Positions 31,917 to 42,661 of a stretch of DNA of 64,000 nucleotides are shown here, piece by piece. Position 1 is the stretch's first letter. The number at the start of each line of letters is the position of its first letter. A model generated the notes under the pieces. It was given only the letters and a program-made list of their open reading frames with translations. It was not told the DNA's origin and did no database searches. The position numbers and the translations under genes are program-made. The stretch lies in the NCBI GenBank assembly GCA_947650285.1, contig CANTFL010000108.1:186001-250000 (forward strand), written 5' to 3'. This DNA comes from Hyaloperonospora brassicae (lineage: Eukaryota; Oomycota; Peronosporomycetes; Peronosporales; Peronosporaceae).

Positions 31917-33492
31917 CTAACAAACACCTGAACATCGCAGCCATTGTAGTCGTATCGTCCCGGCAGTATTTTCCTTGTTGCACGGCCGCTCCTTAGTAGC
32001 TGACAATTCATTGTACCGAAATGGAACGAGTACAAGATGATGTCACGGGGACACTTGTCGGTACGAAGTACGAGACCGGTCACAGTGCGCATGTAGCATT
32101 CACAGTATGGAATGCAGACTGGCAAACAATCAGACAACGGCTGTGTGTCATACCGAAGTCGCATCATTTACGCCCGCATCGCATGTCCACAACGTTGACA
32201 TGGAGCGAGCCCGAAACTCGCTCGAGCTGACCGGTGCTGGGATTCAGGAAGTCAGCACGCACTTTACCAGTACGATGTACCAGTCGTCGTAAACGTGTTC
32301 TTCTAGTCGCTTCCTCTGGGCATACCAACGAACAAGATGCAATCTGCAGTGCAGGCAGCAAAGTACCAAATTATGTGCACGCCCCTCTGTGTCTGTTTTT
32401 GTAGCTTCGAAAACATGGGACCGGGTATCTCATGCGTGAAGCGGTTGGGTTTCTATGGTGAGCCACACTCGCAACCGATTCTAAACTGCGCTGGGTTAAT
32501 AAAGTAACCCGTTGCTTCGAAACGACGGATGATGTGGAGTTTCGATGATACGCTTTAAAAAGCCGACACGCAGATCAAGTGCTTTTTTCTTGCCGATCGC
32601 CAAGAAAGCGACGGTCCTATCAACTGCTTTTCTTTATCGCTCCTTTGCTGTGAACTTCTGCGCGTCAAGAGGTGACTTTATCCACGACAGCGAACAATAA
32701 AAAGTGTCGCTGCATCCGTTCCAGTTGTCGCGACTGCCCGTTGGTTCGCTACCGATCGATCGATCGACCGGTCGATTGCGTCTCTGTCTATGGCCGAGCG
32801 CTCTATCAGATCCGCTTGTTCCACCGCATCAGTCGCGAGTGACGTCAACGCGTTCGCAGTCGACTCAGTCGATTCGATGGCGTTCGCGGCGGCAGACAAA
32901 CGCTCCGCCGCTGACGCCTTTGACTGTGAGAGTGTTGAAGAGCATAACGCGAAGAAGCGGACGATCGATGACGTTGAGGATAAAAGTGATGGAAATGGCA
33001 GTGGAGATGACGTTGCAGCGCGTCCTGTGGTGAAGAAGAGCAAGTGGATCGACGAGGAGCTTCCGGACGTCGATGACAATGAGGAGTTTCCACCGCAAAC
33101 GGAGGAAAGGGACGACGAAGAAGTGGCGTGTGGCCTGACAGAGGGACAACATGATGATGGGAATGTGGTGACGGATGAGGTGCATTCGCGTATAGTGAGC
33201 TGTGGTCACGGGATGGGAGACGACGTGGATCTGAGTAGAGAGAGCAGGAAGGACGTGGACACGCCAACAGACGAAAAAGAAGAAGAAGAAGGAGAAGAAA
33301 ATGAAGAAAGAAAGAAGGAAAGAGGAGAGGAAGAAGAAGAAGGAGGAGGGATCGGTGGATTAGATTTCGCAGAAGAGGAAGGAGGAGAAGAGAACGATGA
33401 AGAAGATGAAGAAGAGGGAGAAGAAGAAGATGAAGAGAACGACGAAGACGCTGACGGTGGGGAGTCGATGGGGTATCAAAATCATGGCATCG
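31917..33492. repeat. Right arm of the 1.58-kb inverted duplication
   Basis: This arm is the mirror image of 1-1586. The inner boundary is near 31917, where similarity stops between the shared tgtttgttag and unrelated AT-rich sequence. The outer boundary cannot be placed because the partner runs off the window at position 1. The arm contains the upstream region and the first about 234 codons of the acidic-protein gene. The two arms enclose about 30 kb, so recombination between them would invert that segment. Confidence 0.9.
32517..32545. repeat. 15-bp core between 7-bp inverted arms, right copy
   Basis: The arms are tcgaaac (32517-32523) and gtttcga (32539-32545), with the core gacggatgatgtgga at 32524-32538. 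There is one base difference from the left core. The orientation is opposite to the left copy once the two duplicated units are aligned. It lies about 245-270 bp upstream of the ATG at 32790. Confidence 0.85.
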
Positions 33493-34418
33493 ACATTGTG
33501 GACGTTGATGACGATGACGGTGAAGAGGAAGGGAACGGAGACGGCGACGGGTACGAGCAATTTAGTGATCACGATAGCGAAGAGGAGGAGGAAGATGGAG
33601 AGGAGGTTGATGAGGACGAGGACGAAGAGGACGAGGCGGCAGATACTGTTGCACGGGCCCGCAATCAGAGAGAAGCTAGACAGTTGTTGCAGCAACTGGA
33701 CGGCTCGACAAGAAGCAAACTGTGTTTGACGGTGCTAGAGAAGTACGGAGAAGAGCTCTTGTACGGGCACGAAGACGCACGAGATGCCATCTTAGTGGAC
33801 GCTTGTGCTCATGAGTCAGCGTTGTCGCTGATGAGGGACGCTATCCGGGTAAGGGATTTGTATGCGAGGGGATCGTCGGCAGCAGCACCCGTCGAGTTGG
33901 ACAATGATGACGATATTGACGAGGAAGAGAGTGAGGCTGCAGGGTATGCCGTGGAATCGGGTGATGATAATATTGAAGAAGAAGGAGACGAGGAAGCTGG
34001 AGGGTACGAAGATGAAGAAGAGGAGGCAGATGATGAAGACGGAACAATCGCAGATGAGGATGATGATGACGAGGTTGTCGTCATTTCGGAGGAGGAAGTG
34101 GAAGATACGATGGTGTGCGAGCAAGACAGCGAGAGTCATCTGGATGAATCCACCCACGACGAAGGGTACTATGGAAGTGAGATGGAAGAGGGTGACGTGG
34201 GCTCGGTGAAGATGTTACACCCCGTCACTGGTGATGCCGGGGCTGAGCGTGACGCTGAGAGATGCAGAGCTGACAACAATCAGGATGAACAAGACGCGGA
34301 CTGCGAAGGTGCAGCGCTAGATGACACAGGGGCAGCATGCGACGTTGTAGCACCGGCCAATACAGGTGTAGCAAACGTATTGAGTTTGCGGGTGCCGGTC
34401 GCTGACTCAGCCACGTGA
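32790..34418 (+). CDS. Highly acidic, probably nuclear protein of unknown function
   Basis: A 542-residue single-exon frame. Residues 1-50 are Ala/Ser/Asp-rich. Basic clusters NAKKRT (about 53-58) and VVKKSKW (about 80-86) could form a bipartite nuclear signal. From about 95 on, long runs of Glu and Asp (about 160-280 and 370-470) alternate with short neutral pieces. The only segment with ordered, amphipathic character is about 284-366, containing REARQLLQQLDGSTRSKL and LMRDAIRVRDLYARG. Histone-chaperone-like or other chromatin-associated acidic proteins look like this, but no named domain is visible. The first ATG of the frame was chosen. Long minus-strand frames across the Glu-rich part are composition artefacts. 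The 3' end faces the PP2C gene tail to tail with 91 bp between the stops. The 5' half and upstream region are duplicated at 1-1586. Confidence 0.7.
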   Translation: MAERSIRSACSTASVASDVNAFAVDSVDSMAFAAADKRSAADAFDCESVEEHNAKKRTIDDVEDKSDGNGSGDDVAARPVVKKSKWIDEELPDVDDNEEFPPQTEERDDEEVACGLTEGQHDDGNVVTDEVHSRIVSCGHGMGDDVDLSRESRKDVDTPTDEKEEEEGEENEERKKERGEEEEEGGGIGGLDFAEEEGGEENDEEDEEEGEEEDEENDEDADGGESMGYQNHGIDIVDVDDDDGEEEGNGDGDGYEQFSDHDSEEEEEDGEEVDEDEDEEDEAADTVARARNQREARQLLQQLDGSTRSKLCLTVLEKYGEELLYGHEDARDAILVDACAHESALSLMRDAIRVRDLYARGSSAAAPVELDNDDDIDEEESEAAGYAVESGDDNIEEEGDEEAGGYEDEEEEADDEDGTIADEDDDDEVVVISEEEVEDTMVCEQDSESHLDESTHDEGYYGSEMEEGDVGSVKMLHPVTGDAGAERDAERCRADNNQDEQDADCEGAALDDTGAACDVVAPANTGVANVLSLRVPVADSAT

Positions 34419-34509
34419 GGCGTAGCGCAAACAGCTATTCATTGAATCTTAGCGCATTATCGCGGCACGGACACGAGCGTCTCGTGAGTTTGGTTGCGAC
34501 CTTTCTCTT

Positions 34510-35631
34510 TCAACTGCTGTGCACTCCCCGCGTGCTACTGCTTCTTCCAGAGACGACAGCTGCCGCAGTGTCCTCAGCTCTCTTCTCCCCTCCAGTCTTG
34601 TGTTTCATGACTCGAGATGCAATGATCGTAATGTCGTCCGGCATACCACCGCCCCATAGCAAATCGTTCTCCTTGGCAAGGCGAGCAAATGGCGAGTCGC
34701 GCGTTCGATCGAGGGACAAACGGTAGGCCTTGTGTACAAGCTTGCGCGTCATGGTCTCAAGGTCCGCTTCGGTACGTACAATGTCAAGGAGATCTTCCTC
34801 ATCCACGTTGTCAAAGAGTCCATCAGTGGCGAGAACAATGAGATCCCCCTCAAGCACTGGTACTCGCAGTCGCATTCCGTTCTCCGGGGTTTCGAAAAGC
34901 GGCTTCTCACGCATCGGCGAGTGCGTGCCACGCGCCAAGTCGTCCACAACGTCACTCACAAGGTCAGCGCCCGCGAACCCCAGCTGAAAAGGGCAGTTGA
35001 AGTAGTGCAATTGCTGTGGTGAGCGGTACGTCACGTGCGCTCCCTTTCGTCGGCCAGCCGGCGTAAGGTCATGCTCGCGGTTGACAATCTTGCGCGTCAG
35101 CGATCCATCCAGCGTACCACGTAATCGTGCAGTCTCGAGGTCCGATGCCTTGTCGCGGATGATCAGGAACCCCGAGTCGCCCAAGTTAATGGCATGCAGC
35201 TCTCCTTGTTCCGGGTTCAGTGTCAAAATGCAAGCTGTCGAGCTGCCGATGATTTGTTTCTGGAGCACTGTCGACCAAGCAGCGTGCAAGACTTCGGAAG
35301 GGTTGATGTCGCGATCTCTGGCGTATGAGAATCTCACTGCCTGACGTGCAGAAGCCATGAGCTCCTCGGCGTACTGCCGTGCACTTACCCCCTTCTCGAA
35401 CCAAGACCCCACGCCATCAGCAACCCCCATCGCTAGCACATCCTCGGGACCCTGTGATCTGTCAGTTGCCAATGGACTAGAACGATCAACATGTGTACGT
35501 TCATTCTCCGGTGCAAGCGCTGCCACGGCGTCTTCCGCGTCTTCGTGGGGCACGGCACCCAAAAAGAAAGCATCTTCTCCGCCAGTGTCTTTCTTCTGCG
35601 GATGTGGAACCGACATGGCGAACGAGCGCAA
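34510..35631 (-). CDS. PP2C-type Ser/Thr protein phosphatase, PTC7-like
   Basis: It removes phosphate from Ser/Thr residues using two Mg/Mn ions. It has 373 residues and one exon. The metal-binding motifs are in order: GGED (Glu19-Asp20), GVADGVGSW (Asp72-Gly73), NLGDSGFLII (about 149-158), VLATDGLFDN (Asp270-Gly271) and GMPDDITII (Asp332-Asp333). The short distance between GED and ADGVGSW and the lack of regulatory insertions match the PTC7/PPTC7 branch, members of which are mitochondrial in yeast and animals. The N-terminus is short and has no clear presequence. Met6 is an alternative start and an upstream exon is possible. The tail from about 347 is Ser/Arg-rich. It lies 250 bp downstream of the same-strand CBS gene and converges on the acidic-protein gene. 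It looks intact. Confidence 0.92.
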   Translation of the reverse strand: MRSFAMSVPHPQKKDTGGEDAFFLGAVPHEDAEDAVAALAPENERTHVDRSSPLATDRSQGPEDVLAMGVADGVGSWFEKGVSARQYAEELMASARQAVRFSYARDRDINPSEVLHAAWSTVLQKQIIGSSTACILTLNPEQGELHAINLGDSGFLIIRDKASDLETARLRGTLDGSLTRKIVNREHDLTPAGRRKGAHVTYRSPQQLHYFNCPFQLGFAGADLVSDVVDDLARGTHSPMREKPLFETPENGMRLRVPVLEGDLIVLATDGLFDNVDEEDLLDIVRTEADLETMTRKLVHKAYRLSLDRTRDSPFARLAKENDLLWGGGMPDDITIIASRVMKHKTGGEKRAEDTAAAVVSGRSSSTRGVHSS

Positions 35632-35881
35632 ATAGTACCTATGATAGTTCGGACGGACCTTCGTGCTGACATCAGGTGACGGACAGCTGGATTAGAATCG
35701 TGTACAACACAGCGCTACAACCAAGTAATTTCTTACTTTTGGACAACAGTCTTGTCAAGCAACGTATTTGCTGGCAATCCCTTGCGCGGCAGGATCAGGT
35801 TGATGTAGTCGGACTTGGCACTGTATTGAACAGCACGTACACAAGAAACGACTCAGTCGGATGTTCGAGTCTCTTGACACC

Positions 35882-36759
35882 TCACACAACGCACCTCGAG
35901 GGGTCGGGGCTCAGCTTTGCATCGTGGCGATGTACCAGCGATGCGATATCCGTGAGGGACACCGTGCCAAGCAGTTTGTTTCCTTTCAGCACCGGCAGCT
36001 CTCCAACAGCCGACAGCGCCATCACCGCCCGACACTAGAACCTCATGAAACCGTTAGCTCGTGCACACTTGTGTTTCCCAGTGCCCATTGTCCACTGCCT
36101 CAGCAAGCAACTACCCACATCCTCGAGCGTGTCTTCTGGCGACACAAACAGCATCTTCCTCGCCGGAATCGCCACCTCGGACACCTGTCAAAGCAACACG
36201 TTTATACATAGATGCTTAGAGACACTTGAGCCACGAGAGGCGGTCCGACTCAATCGAGCGGCCCTCTTCCATCTACACTGAACAACAATACGGCCACAAC
36301 CACAACCACTACACAAAATCCACCAAAGGTCCAACTAAAACCAGTCCCACATGCGCTCGCGTCACCGCAAAGTACCTTTGTGTGCCACTGCGTCGTCTCC
36401 CCCGCCGACCGCATCTGCGCGACTCGCTGCAGGGCCAATCGATTGGTAATGAGCCCGACCACCTGATGCTCTCTGTTGACCACGACAAGCGACGCCGAGT
36501 TCTCGTTCTGCATGAGGCACCTGACCGCATCGTCCAGCGTCTCGTCCTCGTGGATGTAGTTCGTCTGTTTGCTGCGAAACTGTTTGGACACTTCGAGCAG
36601 ATCCGCTACGTTCATACGGGACGGAGAAAACAGTAGCGAAGCGCTGGAGCAACGACGCAGGGGACCAGTCAACGAGCGAAAACCGCAGACGACGCGGGCG
36701 GAGCGGGACGAACGCCGCCCGCGACGCCAGTGCCGACTAAATGCTGCGAGTCGCTGCAT
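35882..36759 (-). CDS. CBS-domain-pair protein, probably mitochondrial (exons 36376-36759, 36119-36184, 35882-36034)
   Basis: The joined product is 200 residues. Residues 1-45 are rich in Arg and Ser with no acidic residue (QRLAAFSRHWRRGRRSSRSA), a typical mitochondrial presequence. CBS 1 spans about 68-128 (TNYIHEDETLDDAVRCLMQN, then SASLVVVNREHQVVGLITNR). CBS 2 spans about 132-188 (PARKMLFVSPEDTLED, then AVMALSAVGELPVLKGN and LLGTVSLTDIASLV). CBS pairs bind adenosine nucleotides; single-pair proteins such as plant CBSX3 act as redox or energy sensors. Intron 1 is 36185-36375 (GT-AG) and intron 2 is 36035-36118 (GT-AG, 5' site gtgggt). Using the alternative 5' site gtagtt would shift the frame and lose CBS 2. 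The CBS 2 opening is slightly short at the splice junction (EDCRAVMAL), so that junction deserves a transcript check. Confidence 0.85.
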
Positions 36760-37140
36760 GAAAATTTAGTTTTTTTCGTACCGCGGGCTGGAAAGAGTGC
36801 CAAAAAAGTGCGTTTTTGGGAGCAATACCTTCACGTTTCACAAAGCCGTCAACACTTGGCATGTAGAATACCAAACATTCTGAGCAGTTGGTACCGCGGT
36901 AACAGCTCGTTGCCCAAGTCAAGCTTTGTTCATGGCGATTTGCTCATACCGATTTGGGGCAGTTTTGTATACCGTAATCCTGTATTGCAACATCGAGTAG
37001 TGCGAAAGGCTCTGCTCAACATCGAGCGCCGTAAGTCGACTGCTGCACCTCAGTCGTTTTGCGGCATATCCGACGGTATTTCCTCTAATCGAACGAGCCC
37101 CTGCATTAGCATGCAATCGAGTCGTTGCTCCTACTACTGT
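36760..37140. other. Upstream of the CBS gene, no further gene seen
   Basis: This should contain the CBS gene promoter. Overlapping frames on both strands (36730-37182 plus, 36919-37263 minus) show no domain. It may include the eroded N-terminal part of the Gag remnant that follows. Confidence 0.35.
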
Positions 37141-37164
37141 GCAATAGCCAGTTCTCGTGGCACC

Positions 37165-37587
37165 GTCGTTGTTGCTAGCTGACTTCAAAGAGGAAAAGTT
37201 GGCCTTCCGATGTGAACATGTGGAACATTTTATTGCGACACGAGACGATCGCGATCTGGCCAAACAACTTACTCTACTGCGAGTGACGGGCGCCGACGAT
37301 TTGGAAGATAATCTGCGTGCCTATTAACTGATGGAGGCGCGTCAGCTGACAGCGTCGATGGGGTCAAGCAAGTAACATCCGCGATTGGCCTTTTGTCCGA
37401 ATCCGATCCCACAAAGTCGACTCGAGCAGTGCGCACGATCCGGATGGAGAGCGAAAATGGCTCGTCGGAGTCGGATTCGAGTGAATCGAAAGAAGATGCG
37501 GATCAGCGTCGCATTTGTGTGACATCCGCATCCGACCAAGCGAGGTCGGACCAAGTTCGTCGCCTGCGGCAGATTGATGCGGCTTGA
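37165..37587 (+). pseudogene. Ty3/gypsy-type Gag remnant
   Basis: In one frame the plus strand reads KLAFRCEHVEHFIATRDDRD, then LAKQLTLLRVTGADDLED and LRAY, then a stop. After a frame change it continues with TRAVRTIRMESENGSSESDS and an acidic Ser-rich linker. This is the order seen in oomycete gypsy Gag proteins: the EHVxHFI...DLAxxLTLLRL motif, then RxRxxARQ, then an acidic linker before the zinc knuckle. The zinc knuckle and Pol are absent. At least two inactivating changes are present. Confidence 0.55.
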
Positions 37588-37652
37588 GGTGATGCGCCTG
37601 ATCGCGGGGAGCGATCGAGAGCGTGTATCCATTTCGGATTGTCAAATCGGCT

Positions 37653-37771
37653 GCCATCCTCTCAATGTATACGCATGTTAGGAGCCCAAAGCGTCGATAA
37701 ACATTTTTGGGTGTATCGTAGCCATCCTCTCAGCGTCTAAGTAGTTCAGGAGCCCAAAGGGTCGATAAAAT
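37653..37771. repeat. Tandem direct repeat, about 68-bp period
   Basis: The block gccatcctctca...ggagcccaaag-gtcgataaa occurs at 37653-37702 and 37721-37770. The ends are well conserved and the middle (tgtatacgcatgtta versus gcgtctaagtagttc) is less so. It lies between two retroelement remnants and may be part of an untranslated or LTR region. Confidence 0.65.
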
Positions 37772-38320
37772 GTGTAAAGATCCATTTTGAGAATTGTTGC
37801 ACCTCCAGGTACCGAAGTCTGATTTAAAGTCATCACGATTACGCGTACTGCCGTCGATTTCTGTCTTGGCGGTCCTCGATCGAAAAAGAGGACGCTATTA
37901 TATATTGCACGTACATTATGACGCCCTCGCGTTTGACGATGGCGTATCCCGTGCTAGTTTCACCAAGCTGACACCCTGGTAGCAATTAAAATCTCCAGCG
38001 ATAGTAGATGGATGCCGATTTTTGGCGCATAACATGCGTTCTTCAGCTCCTGTCAAACTTGGCGATATTTACTTTCACTCTAGCCTCACATTTCAGCGTC
38101 TGGAAATTCGCAGCGCACTCTTGTCCGGCTGGACTATGCCATCCTGTTCGTCGCATTCTTCCTACTCGTACGGCATGTACGCGTAGCGGACCAGTTCCGT
38201 GATAGCCCCTGGGTCTACTATCTAGTCTTAATCTAGTTGCTCTCCTGCCATCATCCCCGCCAGTGCCCACCTTGAGAACGCATCACTGTCTTCCTTGTTC
38301 GGGAAGTTTTGCGAGATGTG
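37772..38320. other. Unassigned, probably Pol-side debris of the adjacent retroelement
   Basis: The minus strand contains broken frames (for example RRTGWHSPAGQECAANFQ near 38150-38100 and GETSTGYAIVKREGVIMYV near 37960-37900) that look like former coding sequence. No protease or integrase motif is intact enough to name. Confidence 0.3.
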
Positions 38321-39132
38321 TCATAACCTGCTGTAAAGTACGCAGATCCGAATCTCAGCGTGTCTTTCGTTTTCCGCTGAAGCAACTTTGACTGGCTTTA
38401 CTGATCGCCTTCCATCATCACCGTATGTTTGCGCCCATTGTGGTATATTCACCACGTGGACCACACAATCGGTCTTCTCTTTGTCATATTGACTCGCTCG
38501 CACTGGCCTAAACTCTGGTCTTGAATGCAGGAACAGGCTCTCGGGTATCAATGACAAAGACAATCCTGTCGCATTTCGAGCCTCCATTAGGTACATGTAG
38601 TGTAAATGCGACATGTCACCACTTTCCTTTTCTTTTTGGTCCTCAAGAACCCAATACTATTGCACTCGTGAAGCTTTTGTAGACCGCTAACTTCATTGCT
38701 TCAAGAGTGTAGCTTAAAGTCGGCTCGATCTCCAACCACTCATCTAGAAGTCGAATAAATAACTCTTCTGACTCTCCGCGGAGGCATCCTTCAAAAAGGC
38801 TTATTCCAACATCTCTACTCACCAGCACATACAAAATTGCTGCGGCATATCGATCTCGCCACGGAAGACACGGGCCCAGTGGCTGAACATAGATTTCACC
38901 CCTCTATAAAGCTCATTTGTTGTGAACACCTTCATGTTGATCTTCGCATCCTCAGTGGAGGGAGAGGGTTCGCGCTTCTCATCCGTTGAATGGCCTCTCC
39001 TCTCCTTCGAGAGTTGCGCTCGCACACAAGAAAACCCATTTGTCGGTGCCGCGGCTGCTTCTTCCGATCTCCTGGGATCTTCTTGTCTGTGTGTGTGCCA
39101 ATGGTGGAAAATGTATTTGTTTGCGAACTCAT
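38321..39132 (-). pseudogene. LTR-retrotransposon Gag remnant (probably copia-type)
   Basis: Three minus-strand pieces in changing frames follow the order of an oomycete Gag. These are FTTNELYRGVKSMFSHWARV (from about 38935), then LDEWLEIEPTLSYTLEAMK (about 38750-38690), then LHYMYLMEARNATGLSL, SRPEFRPVRASQYDKEKTD and PQWAQTYGDDGRRS (38614-38400). The last piece ends ICVLYSR where the zinc knuckle would start. Frame breaks near 38830 and 38630 inactivate it. The MULE at 39156 begins just upstream of its N-terminus, so the MULE may have landed in this element. Confidence 0.5.
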
Positions 39133-39250
39133 CGGGTTTTAAGTTTAATCTAAAGGGCCACGACTAGAGGCACACCCCATTTTTGCTACGGGCACACCCG
39201 CCCGCCTAAAATGATGATGAAGAGGACTTCACAATTTATGGTGCAGAATA

Positions 39251-40229
39251 AGTAAACACGTAGTCACTTATTGCTGCTCGATATATCCCGATCTTAAACA
39301 GTTATTGCACTCATGCGCGAGATCGTATCAATCCATCTTGGCCAGGGCGGTATTTAAACGGGCTAAGCCTGCTGGAGTCTCTACCGTCTCGAAGACGGTA
39401 TACAATCCATCGGTACGATTCCAAGATCCACCCTTGGCAGTGGCAACGACATTCGAGTTTCTACGTGCTCACAGTCACGAGTCGTTATGAAGATGTTATC
39501 AACATGCATTATCTTGGCATATGGCTGTTGGATTAATCTCTTAAGGTACGCCAAACAGTACACCATGTTTCACATGAATGTTAGCGTTTTGAATGACGTC
39601 AAATGACAGGTGCGCCTCTGCAGCACCTCCGCTACTCCACAAATACAATTTGATTGAGAGCCAATGCGATGCCAATAAGCACAACAGTGACCATCCACAG
39701 TTCGTGGCTGAACTCGGACGCTTTTTTCAGCTGCAGTGGACTCTGCTTGGAAATACCTCTGCTTATGGCTGCCTCGGTCTTACTTAGCAGACAACCACCC
39801 CAGCATATTCTCCTCCTTCTTCTGCTCTGCCACTTTTTTTTTGTTTAACATCAACATGACTTCACGAATTTTCGCATCCGTTCAGAGGTGAGTTGCAGCT
39901 CGAGTGGGCTACTCCTTAGATTCCTCGGGGCAAGGACAAGCACGTACCGCGTGCAGTATTTGTGGAATTACAGCTAACGTCTGTGACGAGGTACGTACCA
40001 ATCCATACCGTTGACCGTCCCACCCCGGGCAGATAATGTCGGGTAGGAAGATGCTAAGAACGGTTACTTACAAGGTCATTGTGCGATTGAAAGGGTATGA
40101 CTACCAAATACTATACCGGGTGCGAAAACTTGCATGGGTTGCACAGAAAAGATATATGGCTAACAATGCTTGGGGTGGAGGTACATGATTATGACTGGGT
40201 GTGCTCTAGCTTGAACGGCTATCACTCAG
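39251..40229. other. Non-coding or unassigned interior of the MULE
   Basis: This is the stretch between the transposase C-terminus and the left terminal repeat. A minus frame at 39381-39566 (with KIMHVDNIFITTRDCEHVE) could be part of a second, broken gene, but no family is recognised. Confidence 0.3.
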
Positions 40230-42661
40230 TTTATAGTGGCAAAGATAAATTGGTTTTTACTGTTTTTCTCCTTGATTTTGGTCTCGTCGGAAGTTGTGGA
40301 GCCTTGTAAGTCAATGTTACCTGCACTCTCTGATCGAGCACACGGACGTGGTTGTAGTGCAGAAAAATGAAGCCATCTGTAGCTCGATAATCAATCCAAA
40401 TCGAATTATAGCTCAATTAATTTCGTCGCTGACGACGTCGCTGCATTTTGATGAATCGCGGATGCAAACGTGGAAGGTGAGATACAATTTGGACAGCTCT
40501 TCGAGTTTTTGCAGTGATTGACGCCACCACATGCGCTACATTCCTCCGCTTTCCTCCGCTTCTGCGATTGTTCCACGTATTCAAATCCAGACAAATTTCT
40601 TTTTGTCGAGGTGCTTGGGAGACCCTTGGTCCTCACAGCTTCTGGTTCCTGAATCGGACAGGGCAACAGCTGGGACAGATGGTGGAGATGCTCAATAGTT
40701 GCTCTCTGTTGGTGATCCGGTAACTTCGCCACATTGTTGGCTAATTGTTCTATCACAACATGCAAATGATCTTCGGGTTTCTCAAAGCATCAGGACAAAG
40801 AGGAATACGTTCCACAATGAGCCAGTGGGGATGAAAGTCGTTCAAGCTTCATCGCTTATCCTCGCTGATCCAATTTCTGAGCCGGTGATGGCATGTCATA
40901 CCCCAGACTGTCGTGAACGCATGGGAGCATATCTTGTCATCAGATTGGACCGGTCTGCGTGCGTATTCCAGCTGCAGCCCGATCAAAGGTAAATAAAGAG
41001 ATGTTAAACTTTGCCAGCATCATCACATGTTTGACTTGCCTTCTCGTGGACTTTGCTCAAAGCAAAATTTGAAACGCTTTTTGTGACGTTCTGAAAGATG
41101 TCCGTATTCGGGAAGGGTAGGCAAACAGAGGGGTCTGCATTTGATCGCTCGCGCGTTTTGCGCGGTAATCTGTCAGGAAACCTTCAATCGACACCTTGAT
41201 CCTCTTGCAGCATTGAAACAAATCAATAATGCTCGTGCCAAGACACGTTTTCAGCCAGCTGTGAGAGCTTCCACCACGTGAAGCAACAGCATGCCCAAAG
41301 TGAGTGACGTTGTTGGTCCATGCCGCAACAATTTTTTTCTCGTAAGGATATATCCACGTGTCGTCCAAGTATTTAAGCGCTTCCTGGTACATTTGGTAGC
41401 GAGTGTGGAAACTGGACCAGAGCTCATTAAATAGAGTTTCTGTCTATGCATGCACTATCTAAAAAATGATATCAGCATGATGGACTACAAGTTTGGTGAA
41501 GGTTGCAAAATAAAATCTTCTTACCGCTGCCCAGTCTTTCATGAACTGTTCGTGATTGCTGCCAAGACGGACCTTGCAATATTAGGTGATGTTCTTCTCA
41601 ATATGTCACACACACAACAAAATCGAGGCCTCAGGAAATTGATACTGCAATGCCAAGATCAGGGCAAGTTCCCGATCAACTGCAAAGACTTTTGGCAGAG
41701 CATCGATGTGGAAAAGTTTGTACAAGAACCCAACAGCAGTCCTGTATGATTCTTCGTTCTCGTTTTTCATGAAAACGAAGACCGCGGAGAATGTGGTGTG
41801 CAATGCGGTGGAACCGACGACGTGCAGGATAGTCAAACGGTATTTGTTTGTCTTGCAGGTGGAACCCAAGACTTACACGTCGTGGTTGAGTCTCATTAAC
41901 TCCGCCATTGCCGGGTGTGCAAAAAAGCAATGTGTTACACGTCCACAATCGTCCAAAACCAGCTCAATTTCATAGGTATCATCCCAGAAAGCTTTGACCA
42001 GCACTTTGACCGGACTCTTGCCGTTAAGCTCCTTTTTGGTCAGCTGCTGAATGGTGTTGTAAATCTTTTCATGGGAAACTTTACACCATGTGTCACTTTC
42101 GACTGATTTTGAATGCTTCGTGGAGGCACCGTTGCGTCAAGAAGTCCCTCGATAATTGCAACCAGCTCGTGCGAGAGCTTTTGGTGGGTTGAATGCCCGG
42201 CCAGATGCAACAAAGGATTGTGGTTGTGGTTGGCGGTGGTGATGCAGAAGGTCCAAGTTCCGTCCGATTTCGCATCGCCGCGCCCTTTAAATGGGCATTC
42301 CATTAACCTGATTGATGTCCGTCGCTTTCTTTCACCATTGATGAGGTTATGACTGTTCTTGTACGTCCCGCCGCGATCGCGCTTATGGTAGACCTGTTGA
42401 AGACCCCGCCTCGTTTTCTTTAATCTTGCAACGACGATGGTATACCCTTGGGTAGACGCAAAACCGTTTAACTTCGTCTCCATCTCGTTCCTGAAAGTAA
42501 AGCTGGAACCAACGAGAGCGGGACGTGGAGGTTGGAGATGTTACAGCGCCGATTGTCTCTCTCTTGGGTCTTCGCACGCCATCTTGGTGGTCCAGCTTGT
42601 GCGTGTCAGTGGTCGGTGTTTTCCTTTTGAATAGTATGCTTATGAGGGGACATAGATGCAA
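40230..42661 (-). pseudogene. MULE transposase (FAR1 domain, DDE domain, SWIM-like region), frameshifted
   Basis: Reading the minus strand, residues like METKLNGFASTQGYTIVVAR and YHKRDRGGTYKNSHNL (42483-42330) form the FAR1-type zinc-binding DNA-binding domain, with CPFKG and NHNHNP following. The DDE catalytic domain follows with KTNKYRLTILHVVGSTALH, VFVFMKNENEESYRTAVGFL and KVFAVDRELALILA (41870-41610). Helical insertion pieces lie at 41450-41060 (including VAAWTNNVTHFGHAVASR). A degenerate SWIM-like segment with GMTCHH and the conserved DFHPHW lies near 40920-40800. The C-terminal knuckle [20 protein letters not shown] lies at about 40530-40470, and a basic end at about 40230. At least four frame breaks and some stops make it a pseudogene, but sequence decay is modest. 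Confidence 0.82.

Noticed and set aside
33360..34157. Long minus-strand and alternative-frame ORFs across the acidic-protein gene
   Set aside because: The gene is so rich in GAA/GAG/GAT/GAC codons that the other frames lack stops. The products are Ser/Leu/Phe- or Arg/Lys/Met-rich low-complexity sequences with no domains.
34415..34726. Plus-strand ORF downstream of the acidic-protein gene
   Set aside because: It lies antisense to the C-terminal part of the PP2C gene, whose catalytic motifs are convincing on the minus strand.
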